Positions 34,814-43,702 of a stretch of DNA of 64,000 nucleotides are shown piece after piece. The stretch's first letter is position 1, and each line of letters begins with the position of its first letter. The stretch is from NCBI RefSeq assembly GCF_012912005.1, contig NZ_JABBEA010000001.1, positions 372,001-436,000 on the forward strand, in the 5' to 3' direction. A model generated the notes under the pieces. That model worked only from the letters and a program-made list of their open reading frames with translations, was not told the DNA's origin and searched no databases. Made by a program: the position numbers and the translations under genes. Origin of the DNA: Paenibacillus sp. SZ31. Lineage in GTDB: Bacteria > Bacillota > Bacilli > Paenibacillales > Paenibacillaceae.

Positions 34814-35752
34814 TTAATCTGCCTGTTCCACATATGCATGATATTTACCATTCAATATCTCTAACTCTGCCTTATGATCACGTATTTCATTTCTTAGCAC
34901 ATGCATGGTCTTCCGAACGGCACTCAGTCCATCCTTCACCTGACGTTCGGCTTTGCGAATTTTGTCCTGAACCATCCAGTCCACGAAGAGGTTATCGAAG
35001 AAATAGTCTGCGAATGAAAGCAGACCTCCCAGATGCAGATCCGCGTGTACAGCCATCTCTACATCCTCCAACTCCTTCTGGAAACGTCGTAGACGCTTAC
35101 CTGCATCCATGATGGCGACCTGAGCGTCATCCATTCTTCCTCGCTTGATATGCGTGGAGATGACTCCACCGCCCATCATGTCATATATCCCCCAATTACC
35201 TGCCGAAGACAAAGCCTTCTCGGCACGTTCAAGGGCATAGAGCAGATATTCTCCCTCCCGGAAAGCTTCATCCAGTTCCTGTAGCTCGCTCGCCAGATGT
35301 TCCCGATTCTCAGCCATCTGTTGCAATTCCGCATCCTGGTCCAGCAGACGACCTTCCTTCTTCCCCCACAGCGCGTTGTAATCGCTCTGCCAGTACTGAT
35401 ACTGCCGCCCGCCCTCCAACTCCTGCTCCACATGAATTCGTTGCTCCTGTACGTCTTGTAACATGCGACAAGCGGTGTCGTATGCAGCCTTGCTCTCCAT
35501 GAGTTCCAGTTCTTCCTTCTCCAGCCGTTCTGTCTTCTTGCCAATCAGTTGATAGAAAAATGCTGACAATGTCATACTGTTCAGTCGATCAACGTCCTTC
35601 TGTTCCTTCTGGAGATGCTCCAGCCGACGATTTACCTTTGCTTCCCATTCGCTTTCCTCCGTTTGAAGCTTCTCTAGACGCTTGGTCCATTTCTCGTAAA
35701 TTCTCCCCTTTTCCTTGAGCACTGCCAACTGTTCATTCATTTGCTTATACAT
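34814..35752 (-). CDS. conserved-looking coiled-coil protein of unknown function
   Basis: 312 residues, highly charged, dominated by two coiled coils (about 1-165 and 215-312) that flank a Gly-rich centre (SSAGNWGIYDMMGGGVISTHIKRG, shown here by its key residues GIYDMMGGG at about 192-200). No signal peptide or membrane helix except a short hydrophobic patch LSFADYFFDNLFVDW. The coding pattern is convincing. The arrangement of two antiparallel helices around a conserved glycine loop is unlike any enzyme I can name. Monocistronic. Confidence 0.75.
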   Translation of the reverse strand: MYKQMNEQLAVLKEKGRIYEKWTKRLEKLQTEESEWEAKVNRRLEHLQKEQKDVDRLNSMTLSAFFYQLIGKKTERLEKEELELMESKAAYDTACRMLQDVQEQRIHVEQELEGGRQYQYWQSDYNALWGKKEGRLLDQDAELQQMAENREHLASELQELDEAFREGEYLLYALERAEKALSSAGNWGIYDMMGGGVISTHIKRGRMDDAQVAIMDAGKRLRRFQKELEDVEMAVHADLHLGGLLSFADYFFDNLFVDWMVQDKIRKAERQVKDGLSAVRKTMHVLRNEIRDHKAELEILNGKYHAYVEQAD

Positions 35753-35844
35753 AAGTGTGGTGTTCTCTCCCTTCTATGGAATTCTTTACTTATACAACGT
35801 AATGAATATACTAAACGTTTCACATTAAATCGCAAATTCGCAGA

Positions 35845-35899
35845 CAAAAAACGCCCTCTCCTCCTATGCGACATAATGTCACGAAGGAAAAAAGGGCGA
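35845..35899 (-). terminator. terminator of the ABC-F gene
   Basis: On the minus strand CGCCCTTTTTTCCT pairs along 14 bp (with G-U pairs) with AGGAGGAGAGGGCG, followed by TTTTTTG. Confidence 0.82.
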
Positions 35900-35913
35900 C
35901 GGTTAATCATAAA

Positions 35914-37845
35914 TCAAGACTTACTCTGTTCAATCTGCTCTGCAAGTTCATTCAGAACGGTCCAGCGTTCCATCAATTCGTCCAGATGACGCTCAGCCTC
36001 AACCTGCTCCGCCATCAACTCCTGCAGACGGGCAGAATCACTAAATGACTCTTCCATCTCTTTGTTAATCCGGACAAGATTGGCTTCGGCCTTCTCAATA
36101 TTTTCATCAATCTGATCGTATTCACGTTGCTCCTTGAAGCTGAATTTCAACTTCGGTTTAGCCGCTGACACAGCAGGAGTCGTTTTCTCCGATGACTGCT
36201 TCACCTTCGCTGCTCCTGTGTCACTCTCTTGATTAGTTCCAGGTGCATTTTTCAGCATCCATTCCGCATACTCACTGTAGTCGCCGACGTGTACACGTAC
36301 AGCACCGTTGCCCTCAAAAGACAGCACTTTATCCACAGTACGATCAAGGAAATAGCGATCATGGGATACCACAAAGACAACACCCGGGAAATCATCCAGA
36401 TAGTCTTCAAGTACAGCGAGTGTCTGGATGTCCAGATCATTCGTCGGCTCATCCAGCAGCAATACATTCGGAGCGGCCATCAACACACGCAGCAGATACA
36501 GACGACGCTTCTCTCCACCAGACAGACGAGAGATTGGCGTCCACTGGGATGCCGGTGTAAACAGGAACCGCTCCAGCATCTGGGATGCTGTAATCAGAGA
36601 GCCATCAGCTGTTTTCACATTCTCGGCCACTTCCTTGATGTACTCAATCACACGAAGAGATTCATCCATCTCCTGATGCTCCTGTGTGAAGTAGCCCAGA
36701 TTGACCGTAGGACCGACGTCAACCACGCCTGCATCGGGTTCCAACTTGCCAGATATCATCTGTAGCAACGTGGACTTACCACTACCATTCGGCCCAACAA
36801 TACCTACCCGATCTCCAGGTACAGCAATATAACTCAGATCTTCGATCAATTTGCGACCACCGACGGATTTGGAAAGATGCTCAATCTCCAGAATCTTTTT
36901 ACCCAAACGAGTGGAGCCAACCGATACTTCCAATGAACCCGAGCGCTGAATTCCTTGTTGATCTTTAAGTTGTTCGAAGCGATCAATTCTCGCTTTTTGT
37001 TTCGTTGTCCGTGCCTTGGCACCGCGACGAATCCACGCAAGCTCTGTCCGAAGCAAGTTCTTACGCTTCTGTTCGGAAGAAGCTTCCCGTTCTTCCCGCT
37101 CCGCCTTCAGTTCCAGAAAACGTGTATAGTTGGCTTCGTATCGGAACAAACGTCCATGATCCAATTCCAGCATGACATTCGCCACACGATCCAGGAAATA
37201 CCGATCATGCGTAATCATAAGCAGTGCGCCGCGGCGCTTCTGCAAGTATTGCTCCAACCAAACGACCGAATCGTTATCAATATGGTTCGTCGGCTCATCC
37301 AGAATGAGCAGTTCACAAGGATGAATCAGCGCAGCAGCGAGTGCTACCCTTTTGCGTTGTCCACCAGACAATGTGCCCATCAGTGCATCGAATTGACGAA
37401 TACCCAGTTTGGACAAAATGCTCTTCGCTTCACTCTCCATCTGCCAGAGCTGAAGCTGCTCCATTTGCTGATTCAAACGTAATAACCGCTCTTGCAACGC
37501 TGGATCGGACGAATTCAGTTCCAATAATTCCATGGTTTCCGTATATTCACGCACGGTTTTCATTTCCATGCTGTCACCTTCGAATACTTGTTGCAGTACC
37601 GTATTATCCGGATTGAAGTCCGGATTCTGTGCCAGGAACTGAATACGTACGTCATTACCAATGGAGATCTGTCCCGCATCTGGGGGTTCCATACCAGAGA
37701 TCACACGCAAAAACGTGGATTTTCCGGTTCCATTTACCCCAACAACACCAATCTTGTCCTGATCAGCCATGCCAAATGAAGCATCCTTGAACAATATTTT
37801 TTCGCCATAACTTTTTGCAATTTGCTCTACCGTCATTATGTTCAT
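35914..37845 (-). CDS. ABC-F family ATPase (Uup/YfmR type)
   Basis: 643 residues with two ABC domains and no membrane span: Walker A GVNGTGKST (about 36) and GPNGSGKST (about 350), signatures LSGGQRKR and LSGGEKRR, and Walker B LLILDEPTNHID and VLLLDEPTNDLD. The interdomain linker carries RRGAKARTTKQKARI, the P-site tRNA interaction motif region typical of Uup/YfmR. The C-terminus is a two-helix coiled coil after a Ser/Pro-rich spacer. Such proteins act on the ribosome, resolving stalls. Not an obvious antibiotic-resistance ABC-F: the linker is short. Confidence 0.9.
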   Translation of the reverse strand: MNIMTVEQIAKSYGEKILFKDASFGMADQDKIGVVGVNGTGKSTFLRVISGMEPPDAGQISIGNDVRIQFLAQNPDFNPDNTVLQQVFEGDSMEMKTVREYTETMELLELNSSDPALQERLLRLNQQMEQLQLWQMESEAKSILSKLGIRQFDALMGTLSGGQRKRVALAAALIHPCELLILDEPTNHIDNDSVVWLEQYLQKRRGALLMITHDRYFLDRVANVMLELDHGRLFRYEANYTRFLELKAEREEREASSEQKRKNLLRTELAWIRRGAKARTTKQKARIDRFEQLKDQQGIQRSGSLEVSVGSTRLGKKILEIEHLSKSVGGRKLIEDLSYIAVPGDRVGIVGPNGSGKSTLLQMISGKLEPDAGVVDVGPTVNLGYFTQEHQEMDESLRVIEYIKEVAENVKTADGSLITASQMLERFLFTPASQWTPISRLSGGEKRRLYLLRVLMAAPNVLLLDEPTNDLDIQTLAVLEDYLDDFPGVVFVVSHDRYFLDRTVDKVLSFEGNGAVRVHVGDYSEYAEWMLKNAPGTNQESDTGAAKVKQSSEKTTPAVSAAKPKLKFSFKEQREYDQIDENIEKAEANLVRINKEMEESFSDSARLQELMAEQVEAERHLDELMERWTVLNELAEQIEQSKS

Positions 37846-37905
37846 TGTTCGTACCCACTTCTCTGTAAATTAAAATTCAATATCACGTACATCCGTGCAC
37901 TCACT

Positions 37906-38484
37906 TTACACTTGTAAAAAAGAACGGCATCCATCCAGAAACAATGCTGCTGCAAAAGCAATTCGTTTGTTCAAATGTTCCTCATTAAACTCCGGATTCA
38001 ACATAATATCCATCTTAAGCCGGTCTAGAATTCCAATGTAGGCTTCAGCGAGCAATACAGGCTCAGGTACACTTGCACTTTCCAATACCTCACACACCAT
38101 GCTCATGTATTGGTTCATAAATGCCTTCATGAATTTCATCAGATCCGGATCATTATTGGGTGCCATAAAGAAGAGCTTGGTATGATTGCGGCGCTCATAA
38201 TAATACGTAAGGTGGGTCTTGGCTATTGCTCCAAGTTTATCACCTGTGTTCTCATGCGAGTTCAAAGCATATTCAAGACGGCTGATAAAGCTGTTACAGT
38301 CCCGCTTGGATACTGCGATAAAAAGTTGTTCCTTGCTTTTGAAATATAAGTAAATGGTGCCTTTTGCGATGCCGGCTTCGTCTGCAATATCAGACATTTT
38401 CGTCTCATAAAAACCTTTCGAGCCAAAAATACCATAGGCCGCATCCAAAATAGCCTCCGATTTGTCTCCCTGTACAGTGCTCAA
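37906..38484 (-). CDS. TetR/AcrR family regulator, TTG start
   Basis: 192 residues. The N-terminal helix-turn-helix (DAAYGIFGSKGFYETKMSDIADEAGIAKGTIYLYFKSKEQL, about 11-51, in pieces) is canonical. The C-terminal ligand domain is close to the FadR/YfiR-type fatty-acyl-CoA sensors in pattern, but no fad gene is adjacent. The start is TTG 38484, with GGGGGAG upstream. Only 12 bp separate it from the stop of the DUF92 gene upstream, so the two are probably one operon. Confidence 0.85.
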   Translation of the reverse strand: MSTVQGDKSEAILDAAYGIFGSKGFYETKMSDIADEAGIAKGTIYLYFKSKEQLFIAVSKRDCNSFISRLEYALNSHENTGDKLGAIAKTHLTYYYERRNHTKLFFMAPNNDPDLMKFMKAFMNQYMSMVCEVLESASVPEPVLLAEAYIGILDRLKMDIMLNPEFNEEHLNKRIAFAAALFLDGCRSFLQV

Positions 38485-38496
38485 ATGTACTCCCCC

Positions 38497-39306
38497 TTAC
38501 AACGCCAAAATGTTACCTAAACCAATCGCCACACATCCACCGATCACCGAGCTAAGCACGTTCACCAGGTCGTTACTCATCCATGCCCAGCCACGAGCCC
38601 GAACCGTCGGATGCCCGCAATGTTCATGTACCTCAACTTCACGGCCACACACGGTACAACGATACATCATCTGCACGGTTGCGCCCAGATAGGAATCGGC
38701 AAAAGCACCTGCCAATCCACCTACAAGGCCGACAAAAGTCCAACTAAACAGACTAAGCCCTTCTATCCCGGCGATCCAGGAAAACAAGAATGCTCCCGCA
38801 CCAATCAGTGCCCCGCCTACGGCTGCAGCCACGGTGCCAAGAAGTGAGACACCTCCTGAAGCACCTGGCGTAAGTACCTTCCACGTGAGAACAGAGCGCG
38901 GCGGCTTGCGACTGAGACTCCCAATTTCGGTTGCCCATGTATCCGATGTAACTGTAGCCATTACACCAATGAAAGCATATACCCATGCCGGATGTGGAAA
39001 TATCCAATATCCCAGACATAGGAACATGCCCATCCCACCATTAGCCATCACTTGTCCGGCATCCCGATTTCCTGACTTGGCATAGGATTTCTCCAGCTCC
39101 TGCTTCCGATCTTTACGAAACCTGGAGAGCAACGTTGAAGTAATGAAAAACAACAATAACGTGCCAAACCAGAACAGGTTACCCGCTCCGTAATATATCG
39201 TTCCCATCATGATGGCTGCCAGGCAGCCAGACAGGGTTAGCGACTTTTTCACATAGGCAGCACCTGCCACCATAGAAGCGCATACGGCGCCAATAATCCA
39301 ATCCAT
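38497..39306 (-). CDS. DUF92 family membrane protein
   Basis: 269 residues from ATG 39306 (AGGAG five bases upstream); the frame extends 21 codons further upstream without an RBS. Six or seven transmembrane helices. DUF92 features are SLTLSGCLAAIMMGTIYYGAG, SDTWATEIGSLSRKPPRSVLT and FADSYLGATVQ. Plant and cyanobacterial relatives are VTE6/VTE5-like phytyl-phosphate kinases, so a polyprenyl/phytyl phosphate role is possible but unproven in firmicutes. CTVCGREVEVHEHCGHP near the C-terminus holds three cysteines and two histidines that could bind metal. Confidence 0.8.
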   Translation of the reverse strand: MDWIIGAVCASMVAGAAYVKKSLTLSGCLAAIMMGTIYYGAGNLFWFGTLLLFFITSTLLSRFRKDRKQELEKSYAKSGNRDAGQVMANGGMGMFLCLGYWIFPHPAWVYAFIGVMATVTSDTWATEIGSLSRKPPRSVLTWKVLTPGASGGVSLLGTVAAAVGGALIGAGAFLFSWIAGIEGLSLFSWTFVGLVGGLAGAFADSYLGATVQMMYRCTVCGREVEVHEHCGHPTVRARGWAWMSNDLVNVLSSVIGGCVAIGLGNILAL

Positions 39307-39417
39307 AATGTCTCCTGCATGCAGCGTATGTACAGCCCGCATGACGTTTATTGTATTTTTGAAATTCAATTATACCACGGTTTGATCCCAATGCCGAAAC
39401 TCCTTACGCCAGCACAC

Positions 39418-39460
39418 AAAAAACCTGTTTTGGTCTCGTATAGAAGTACCAAAACAGGTT
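39418..39460 (-). terminator. terminator of the arylsulfotransferase/ABC operon
   Basis: AACCTGTTTTGGT and ACCAAAACAGGTT form a perfect 13-bp stem with a 13-nt loop; TTTTTTGTGTG follows on the minus strand. Confidence 0.88.
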
Positions 39461-39532
39461 ATTGATCAAACGTCAAAACAGATAAATTCCCTTTTACGTA
39501 ACCTTTGTAATTCAGTGGTCCTATGTTCTAAT

Positions 39533-40306
39533 TCAAACCCGCTTCGCTCCGCCAATGACTCCATATCGGTAAAGTACTCTGCGACCAAACCAGTTGAACA
39601 ATCGATCCGTCAGGAATCCCATAAAGCCCAGGGAAATCAGCCCGACAAAGATCCAATCCGTCCGGAAAAAGAGTCTGGAATTCCAGATCAAGTAACCGAC
39701 TCCTTCATTCGAGGCAATCATCTCCGCACCGATTATGGCCATATACGAGGTTCCCATGGCCAGTCGCACACCTGTGAAAATATACGGGGTTGTCGCCGGA
39801 ACAATCACATGTAGCAGAATCTGCCGTTCATTGGCTCCCATACTGCGAGCCGACCGGATTTTATCTTCTTCAACGGAGAGCACACCTGTCAGTGTATTCA
39901 GCACAACAATGAAGAAAGTTGCGTACATAATAAGCGCGATCTTGGATTGCTCTCCAATTCCGAACCACACCAGGAATAAGGTAATAAAGGCAATTGGCGG
40001 GATAAAACGTATAAAGTTAAGGAACGGTTCGGCGAACAGCCGGATGATATGCACCTTGCCAATAATCAATCCTACCGGAATAGCAATGATGCTTCCCAGT
40101 ACCCAGCCCGCCAGTACACGAGTGAAGCTGATTCCGATATACTGCATCAGTGTACCATCAGCAATTAGTTCGCGTGCTCCCAGGATCGTGTGCCACGGAC
40201 CAGGGATTACGTCAGGCCCATAGATGAGGGCACCAAGCTGCCAGATTAAGATGACCGTTACCCATAGAAGCGGGATAGACACCCATTTTTTCTCCAACCA
40301 TTTCAT
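39533..40306 (-). CDS. ABC transporter permease, NitT/TauT (SsuC-like)
   Basis: 257 residues from ATG 40306 (GAGGTG nine bases upstream). Six transmembrane helices with the BPD_transp_1 EAA loop GANERQILLHVIVPATTPYIFTG (key residues E-x2-I-L ... P) about two-thirds along. The C-terminal LGFMGFLTDRLFNWFGRRVL is typical of taurine/sulfonate/nitrate permeases. It works with the ATPase and binding protein encoded just upstream in the same operon, importing a small anion such as a sulfonate. Confidence 0.87.
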   Translation of the reverse strand: MKWLEKKWVSIPLLWVTVILIWQLGALIYGPDVIPGPWHTILGARELIADGTLMQYIGISFTRVLAGWVLGSIIAIPVGLIIGKVHIIRLFAEPFLNFIRFIPPIAFITLFLVWFGIGEQSKIALIMYATFFIVVLNTLTGVLSVEEDKIRSARSMGANERQILLHVIVPATTPYIFTGVRLAMGTSYMAIIGAEMIASNEGVGYLIWNSRLFFRTDWIFVGLISLGFMGFLTDRLFNWFGRRVLYRYGVIGGAKRV

Positions 40307-40323
40307 CTCACATATCACCTCAG

Positions 40324-41100
40324 TTATTCTTCAAAGTGGCCTTGAATTCGGTCATACAGGGTGTTGAACTCAGACGAGGCGATGTTCCTTGGGTAAGGCA
40401 ATGCATTGTGGTAAATATCTGTTATATTCGAAGACGGACCTACGGACATAATGCCTATGCGCTCACCAAGCAATAACGCCTCCTGAATATCGTGGGTGAC
40501 AAAGATAACGGTCTTATGAGTTTCTTTCCAGATATTCACCAGTTCCTTCTGCATAGTCCTCCGCGTCATCGCGTCCAGCGCGCCGAATGGCTCATCCATC
40601 AGCAAGATCGCCGAGTCATTCGCAAGTACGCGGGCCAATTGAACCCGCTGCTTCATGCCACCTGATAGCTCTTTTGGAAATTTGCCCTCATGAGCACTCA
40701 GTCCAACAAGCTGAATGTAACGATCAGAGATCTCACGCCGCTGTGTCTTAGGCACCTTGGACATTCGAAGCCCGAATTCAACATTCTCCCTCACGGTTAA
40801 CCATGGAAAGAGAGACGAATCCGCCTGCTGAAATACCATCGCCCGATCCCTGCCCGGTCTGTCAATCTCCTTGTTATCTACCTTGAGTTGTCCCCCCGAC
40901 TTGGAGATAAAACCCGCGATCATGTTCAGCAGCGTTGACTTTCCGCACCCGCTGGGACCAAGCAGGACAAAGAATTCTCCTCCCTTGATGACCAGATCGA
41001 CATCCTTAATGATATAATGCACATCCCCATTGCTTGGGGCATGATACGTTTTCCGAAGCTGTTCAATATGAATGGTATGCTGAGTTGCAGGTAAGGACAT
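40324..41100 (-). CDS. ABC transporter ATPase, NitT/TauT (SsuB/TauB-like)
   Basis: 258 residues from ATG 41100 (GAGGTG six bases upstream). Walker A LGPSGCGKSTLLNMI, Q-loop MVFQQADSSLFPWLT, signature LSGGMKQRVQLARVLA, Walker B ILLMDEPFGALD and the H-loop TVIFVTHDIQEA are complete. The FPWLT Q-loop is characteristic of the sulfonate/taurine/nitrate group. Energises uptake through the neighbouring permease. Confidence 0.9.
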   Translation of the reverse strand: MSLPATQHTIHIEQLRKTYHAPSNGDVHYIIKDVDLVIKGGEFFVLLGPSGCGKSTLLNMIAGFISKSGGQLKVDNKEIDRPGRDRAMVFQQADSSLFPWLTVRENVEFGLRMSKVPKTQRREISDRYIQLVGLSAHEGKFPKELSGGMKQRVQLARVLANDSAILLMDEPFGALDAMTRRTMQKELVNIWKETHKTVIFVTHDIQEALLLGERIGIMSVGPSSNITDIYHNALPYPRNIASSEFNTLYDRIQGHFEE

Positions 41101-41127
41101 AACGGACACCTCCCATTTGAATATAAA

Positions 41128-42156
41128 TTATTTACGGTATGTCACTTTATCCGGCAGCGTCTGTTGGAGAGAAGTCAGATTGAGTTTGGTGTCGAGATCA
41201 AAATCCTGTTCGATGATTCCGGTGTCCACCATATATTTCTTCTGACCTGCCAAACTATCATAAGCAGCCTGCGTAAATCCAACTTCCCATGGATTGAATG
41301 GAAGGTCTTTCAACGTGGCATCTTTAGGCTGTTTGGTCTCTTGATACATCAGATCTGCAACCTCTTCAGGATGCGCTTGGGCATACGTGGATGCCTCATC
41401 AAGCGCCGCAAGAAAATCACTTACCGTCTCGGAGTTTGCCTGAATGAATTCATTACTCGATATCAGCCCCATACCAAGGCGTATAGGCGTATGGGACATA
41501 TCCGTCAGCTGATGTACTCCTTCGAGTGCATCGAATTTATCAGTTAACGCGGAACCGATTACCCAAGTGGCATCAAGGGCTCCCTGTTTCAGTGCGATGT
41601 AGGACTCATCAAAAGCCCCCTGACCAATTTGCGTCACATCACTGAGCGCCAATCCCTGATCCTTCAAATATTCATCCCATAGATATGGAATAAATGTGCC
41701 TCGAATGAAGCTTACTTTCTTGCCCTTCAAATCCGCTCCGCTCTGAATATTCTCCCTTGCATACAACTTCCAGGCGGCTGCCGCTTCATCCGTAGCCTGA
41801 CCTGCAGAAGCGATGACTGAATACTCCCCTTTAGCCAGAGCATTCAAAACGGGGAAATCTGCCCCATACGCAATATCTACCTGTTTGATAAATAGTGCAT
41901 TTACACCTTCAGCCGGCGAACCAAACGTAATACTCTCTGCATCAATGCCCCTGCTTTCAAAGAAACCTTTGGCAATGGCTACCCTGAACGTTGGGTTTGT
42001 ACTCGTATCTGCGATTCGAATTTTTACATTATCGGCATTTTTGCCGGTAGCGGCTTGGGTTCCCGATCCTGCTGCGTTTGAACTACATCCGGATAATAGG
42101 AGTGCCGTAGCCAGAAATAATATCAATATACCGTTTACTATGGATGGTTTTCTCAC
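41128..42156 (-). CDS. ABC substrate-binding lipoprotein, NitT/TauT (SsuA-like)
   Basis: 342 residues from GTG 42156, which has a GGGGTG RBS and gives a compact lipoprotein signal (KPSIVNGILILFLATALLLSGC; lipobox LLSGC). An ATG at 42183 would add nine residues. The mature domain is a type 2 periplasmic-binding fold (IRIADTSTNPTFRVAIAKGFFES, GVNALFIKQVDIAYGADFPVL). The ligand is probably a sulfonate or related organosulfur anion, judged from the family and the adjacent arylsulfotransferase-like gene. Anchored to the outer face of the membrane. Confidence 0.87.
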   Translation of the reverse strand: MRKPSIVNGILILFLATALLLSGCSSNAAGSGTQAATGKNADNVKIRIADTSTNPTFRVAIAKGFFESRGIDAESITFGSPAEGVNALFIKQVDIAYGADFPVLNALAKGEYSVIASAGQATDEAAAAWKLYARENIQSGADLKGKKVSFIRGTFIPYLWDEYLKDQGLALSDVTQIGQGAFDESYIALKQGALDATWVIGSALTDKFDALEGVHQLTDMSHTPIRLGMGLISSNEFIQANSETVSDFLAALDEASTYAQAHPEEVADLMYQETKQPKDATLKDLPFNPWEVGFTQAAYDSLAGQKKYMVDTGIIEQDFDLDTKLNLTSLQQTLPDKVTYRK

Positions 42157-42195
42157 AATATACACCCCATTCGATCTAGTCATGATTCTTGACGC

Positions 42196-43644
42196 CTAAC
42201 CGCCTGACTTGCCTTCATCCGACGTTGCCACGCAGGCCGCCCCCGCCACAAATGGAAGAGTTGTCTCTACGCTCACGATGGATGCAGAACCTTTGGGTGC
42301 TGCTCCCGGTACCCTGTAGGTGGAGACATCAATAGCTTCGATGGCAATCTCCTGCGGTTTTTCCAACTGCGGAACCCACTGATAAGGAACTCGATACGAG
42401 CGATAGACCATATTGGTATTCCGCCCATCGGTGTAAGGAGAGACATACTCCCATACCAGCTCATGCTCCGCTGTCACTTCGAACAATCTGCCATTGGAAC
42501 CCTCGGTTATTAGGGTGTTGCCGTTAGGTAAACGCTGGGCGGAACTGATGTATGGGCTATAAAATTTATAAGAATCCGTCGGAACCGAGAAACCTGCTTC
42601 TGCCGAGGTATATTGCCAGACAATCTCCAGGGTGACCGGGTTAATCTCCAGTACACGGGAGTGATCCCGAATCGCATGTTTCAATCCAAACGGAGAAGCC
42701 GGATTGGGAAGGCCGTAACCTGCCCAGCCGCCATTGTCGAATACGAGCAAATTCCCTTCACCCGGTAGACCTTGTGGAATGATATGTGCATGATGCTGCC
42801 CGATAATCGTGCCGATGTGCTTCGCTTCAGTTGAAGTATAGTCGGGACCTAGTCTCCACACGATCTTTCCGCTCTGTCTATCTGTAATAGCGATAATGTT
42901 AGCTTCTCTGGCGTCCCAGATAATATTGTCGGGGTGGAACCGTTCGTCTCCGTCTTCATAGAAACGGTTAGGTCCAACGTATGAAGCAGAATTAATATGT
43001 AACCAGTCACCGACACCACCGCCCAGATGACCGAAAGAGCGTGTATTCGGGTCACGGAACAGAACATTTCGAGCAGCTTCATCAAAACCTAATTCTTCAA
43101 AGTGCTCGTTAGGCAGCCACTCCCAGAGCACCTTCCCCTCCCAATCCACTTCGATGATGGCGTCATCAAGCAATGGCTTATCTGAAATTTGCGGGTTACT
43201 CACATTTTTGTGAGCAAGGATGAGCGTTTTACCACTCTTCGTCTTCGGCGCAAGGCCAGGTGCATAGTAACCTACCGGATTACCCTCACGCTGATAATCA
43301 TGATGCTGGCGGGCATACCATAGTGGCTCATACCCCGGATCTTCGATATGTTCGTAGCTATTGTATTTCCATACAATGTTGCCGTCCCAATCCACTTGGA
43401 CCAGATCGACATTGTCCTGAATACCAAACTTCGGATCTCTCCGACCCGTGCTGCCCAGCACGTAGCCGCCAGGCAATATTTTGGCAGGAAACCCTAACAA
43501 TCCTTTCCACAGGTGAACCTCCTTGCCATTCATATCGATCAACACTACACCTTCCTCACCTGCCTGATAGACGGTATAACCGCCCCAAGCCTTATCCGGA
43601 TTGTATAGCGTTGCTCCAGTTGGATATATTGTTGAGTGTCCCAT
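42196..43644 (-). CDS. arylsulfotransferase (ASST)-like protein
   Basis: 482 residues without a signal peptide. A beta-propeller-like series of repeats (VVLIDMNGKEVHLWKG, LVQVDWDGNIVWKYNSY, IIEVDWEGKVLWEWLPNEHF, LEINPVTLEIVWQYTS, LFEVTAEHELVWEYVSPY) matches the aryl-sulfate sulfotransferase family. Conserved histidines appear in RQHHDYQREGNP and GQHHAHIIPQG, candidates for the sulfated-histidine catalytic residue. ASST enzymes transfer sulfate from a phenolic sulfate to another phenol without PAPS. E. coli ASST is periplasmic; this protein should be cytosolic, acting on imported substrate. It is second in the MarR-ASST-ABC operon. Confidence 0.82.
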   Translation of the reverse strand: MGHSTIYPTGATLYNPDKAWGGYTVYQAGEEGVVLIDMNGKEVHLWKGLLGFPAKILPGGYVLGSTGRRDPKFGIQDNVDLVQVDWDGNIVWKYNSYEHIEDPGYEPLWYARQHHDYQREGNPVGYYAPGLAPKTKSGKTLILAHKNVSNPQISDKPLLDDAIIEVDWEGKVLWEWLPNEHFEELGFDEAARNVLFRDPNTRSFGHLGGGVGDWLHINSASYVGPNRFYEDGDERFHPDNIIWDAREANIIAITDRQSGKIVWRLGPDYTSTEAKHIGTIIGQHHAHIIPQGLPGEGNLLVFDNGGWAGYGLPNPASPFGLKHAIRDHSRVLEINPVTLEIVWQYTSAEAGFSVPTDSYKFYSPYISSAQRLPNGNTLITEGSNGRLFEVTAEHELVWEYVSPYTDGRNTNMVYRSYRVPYQWVPQLEKPQEIAIEAIDVSTYRVPGAAPKGSASIVSVETTLPFVAGAACVATSDEGKSGG

Positions 43645-43702
43645 GGATCATCTCTCCCCTAGCATGTTTGTGGAATTTCGAATATCGCTACTTGATTCAA
43701 CT

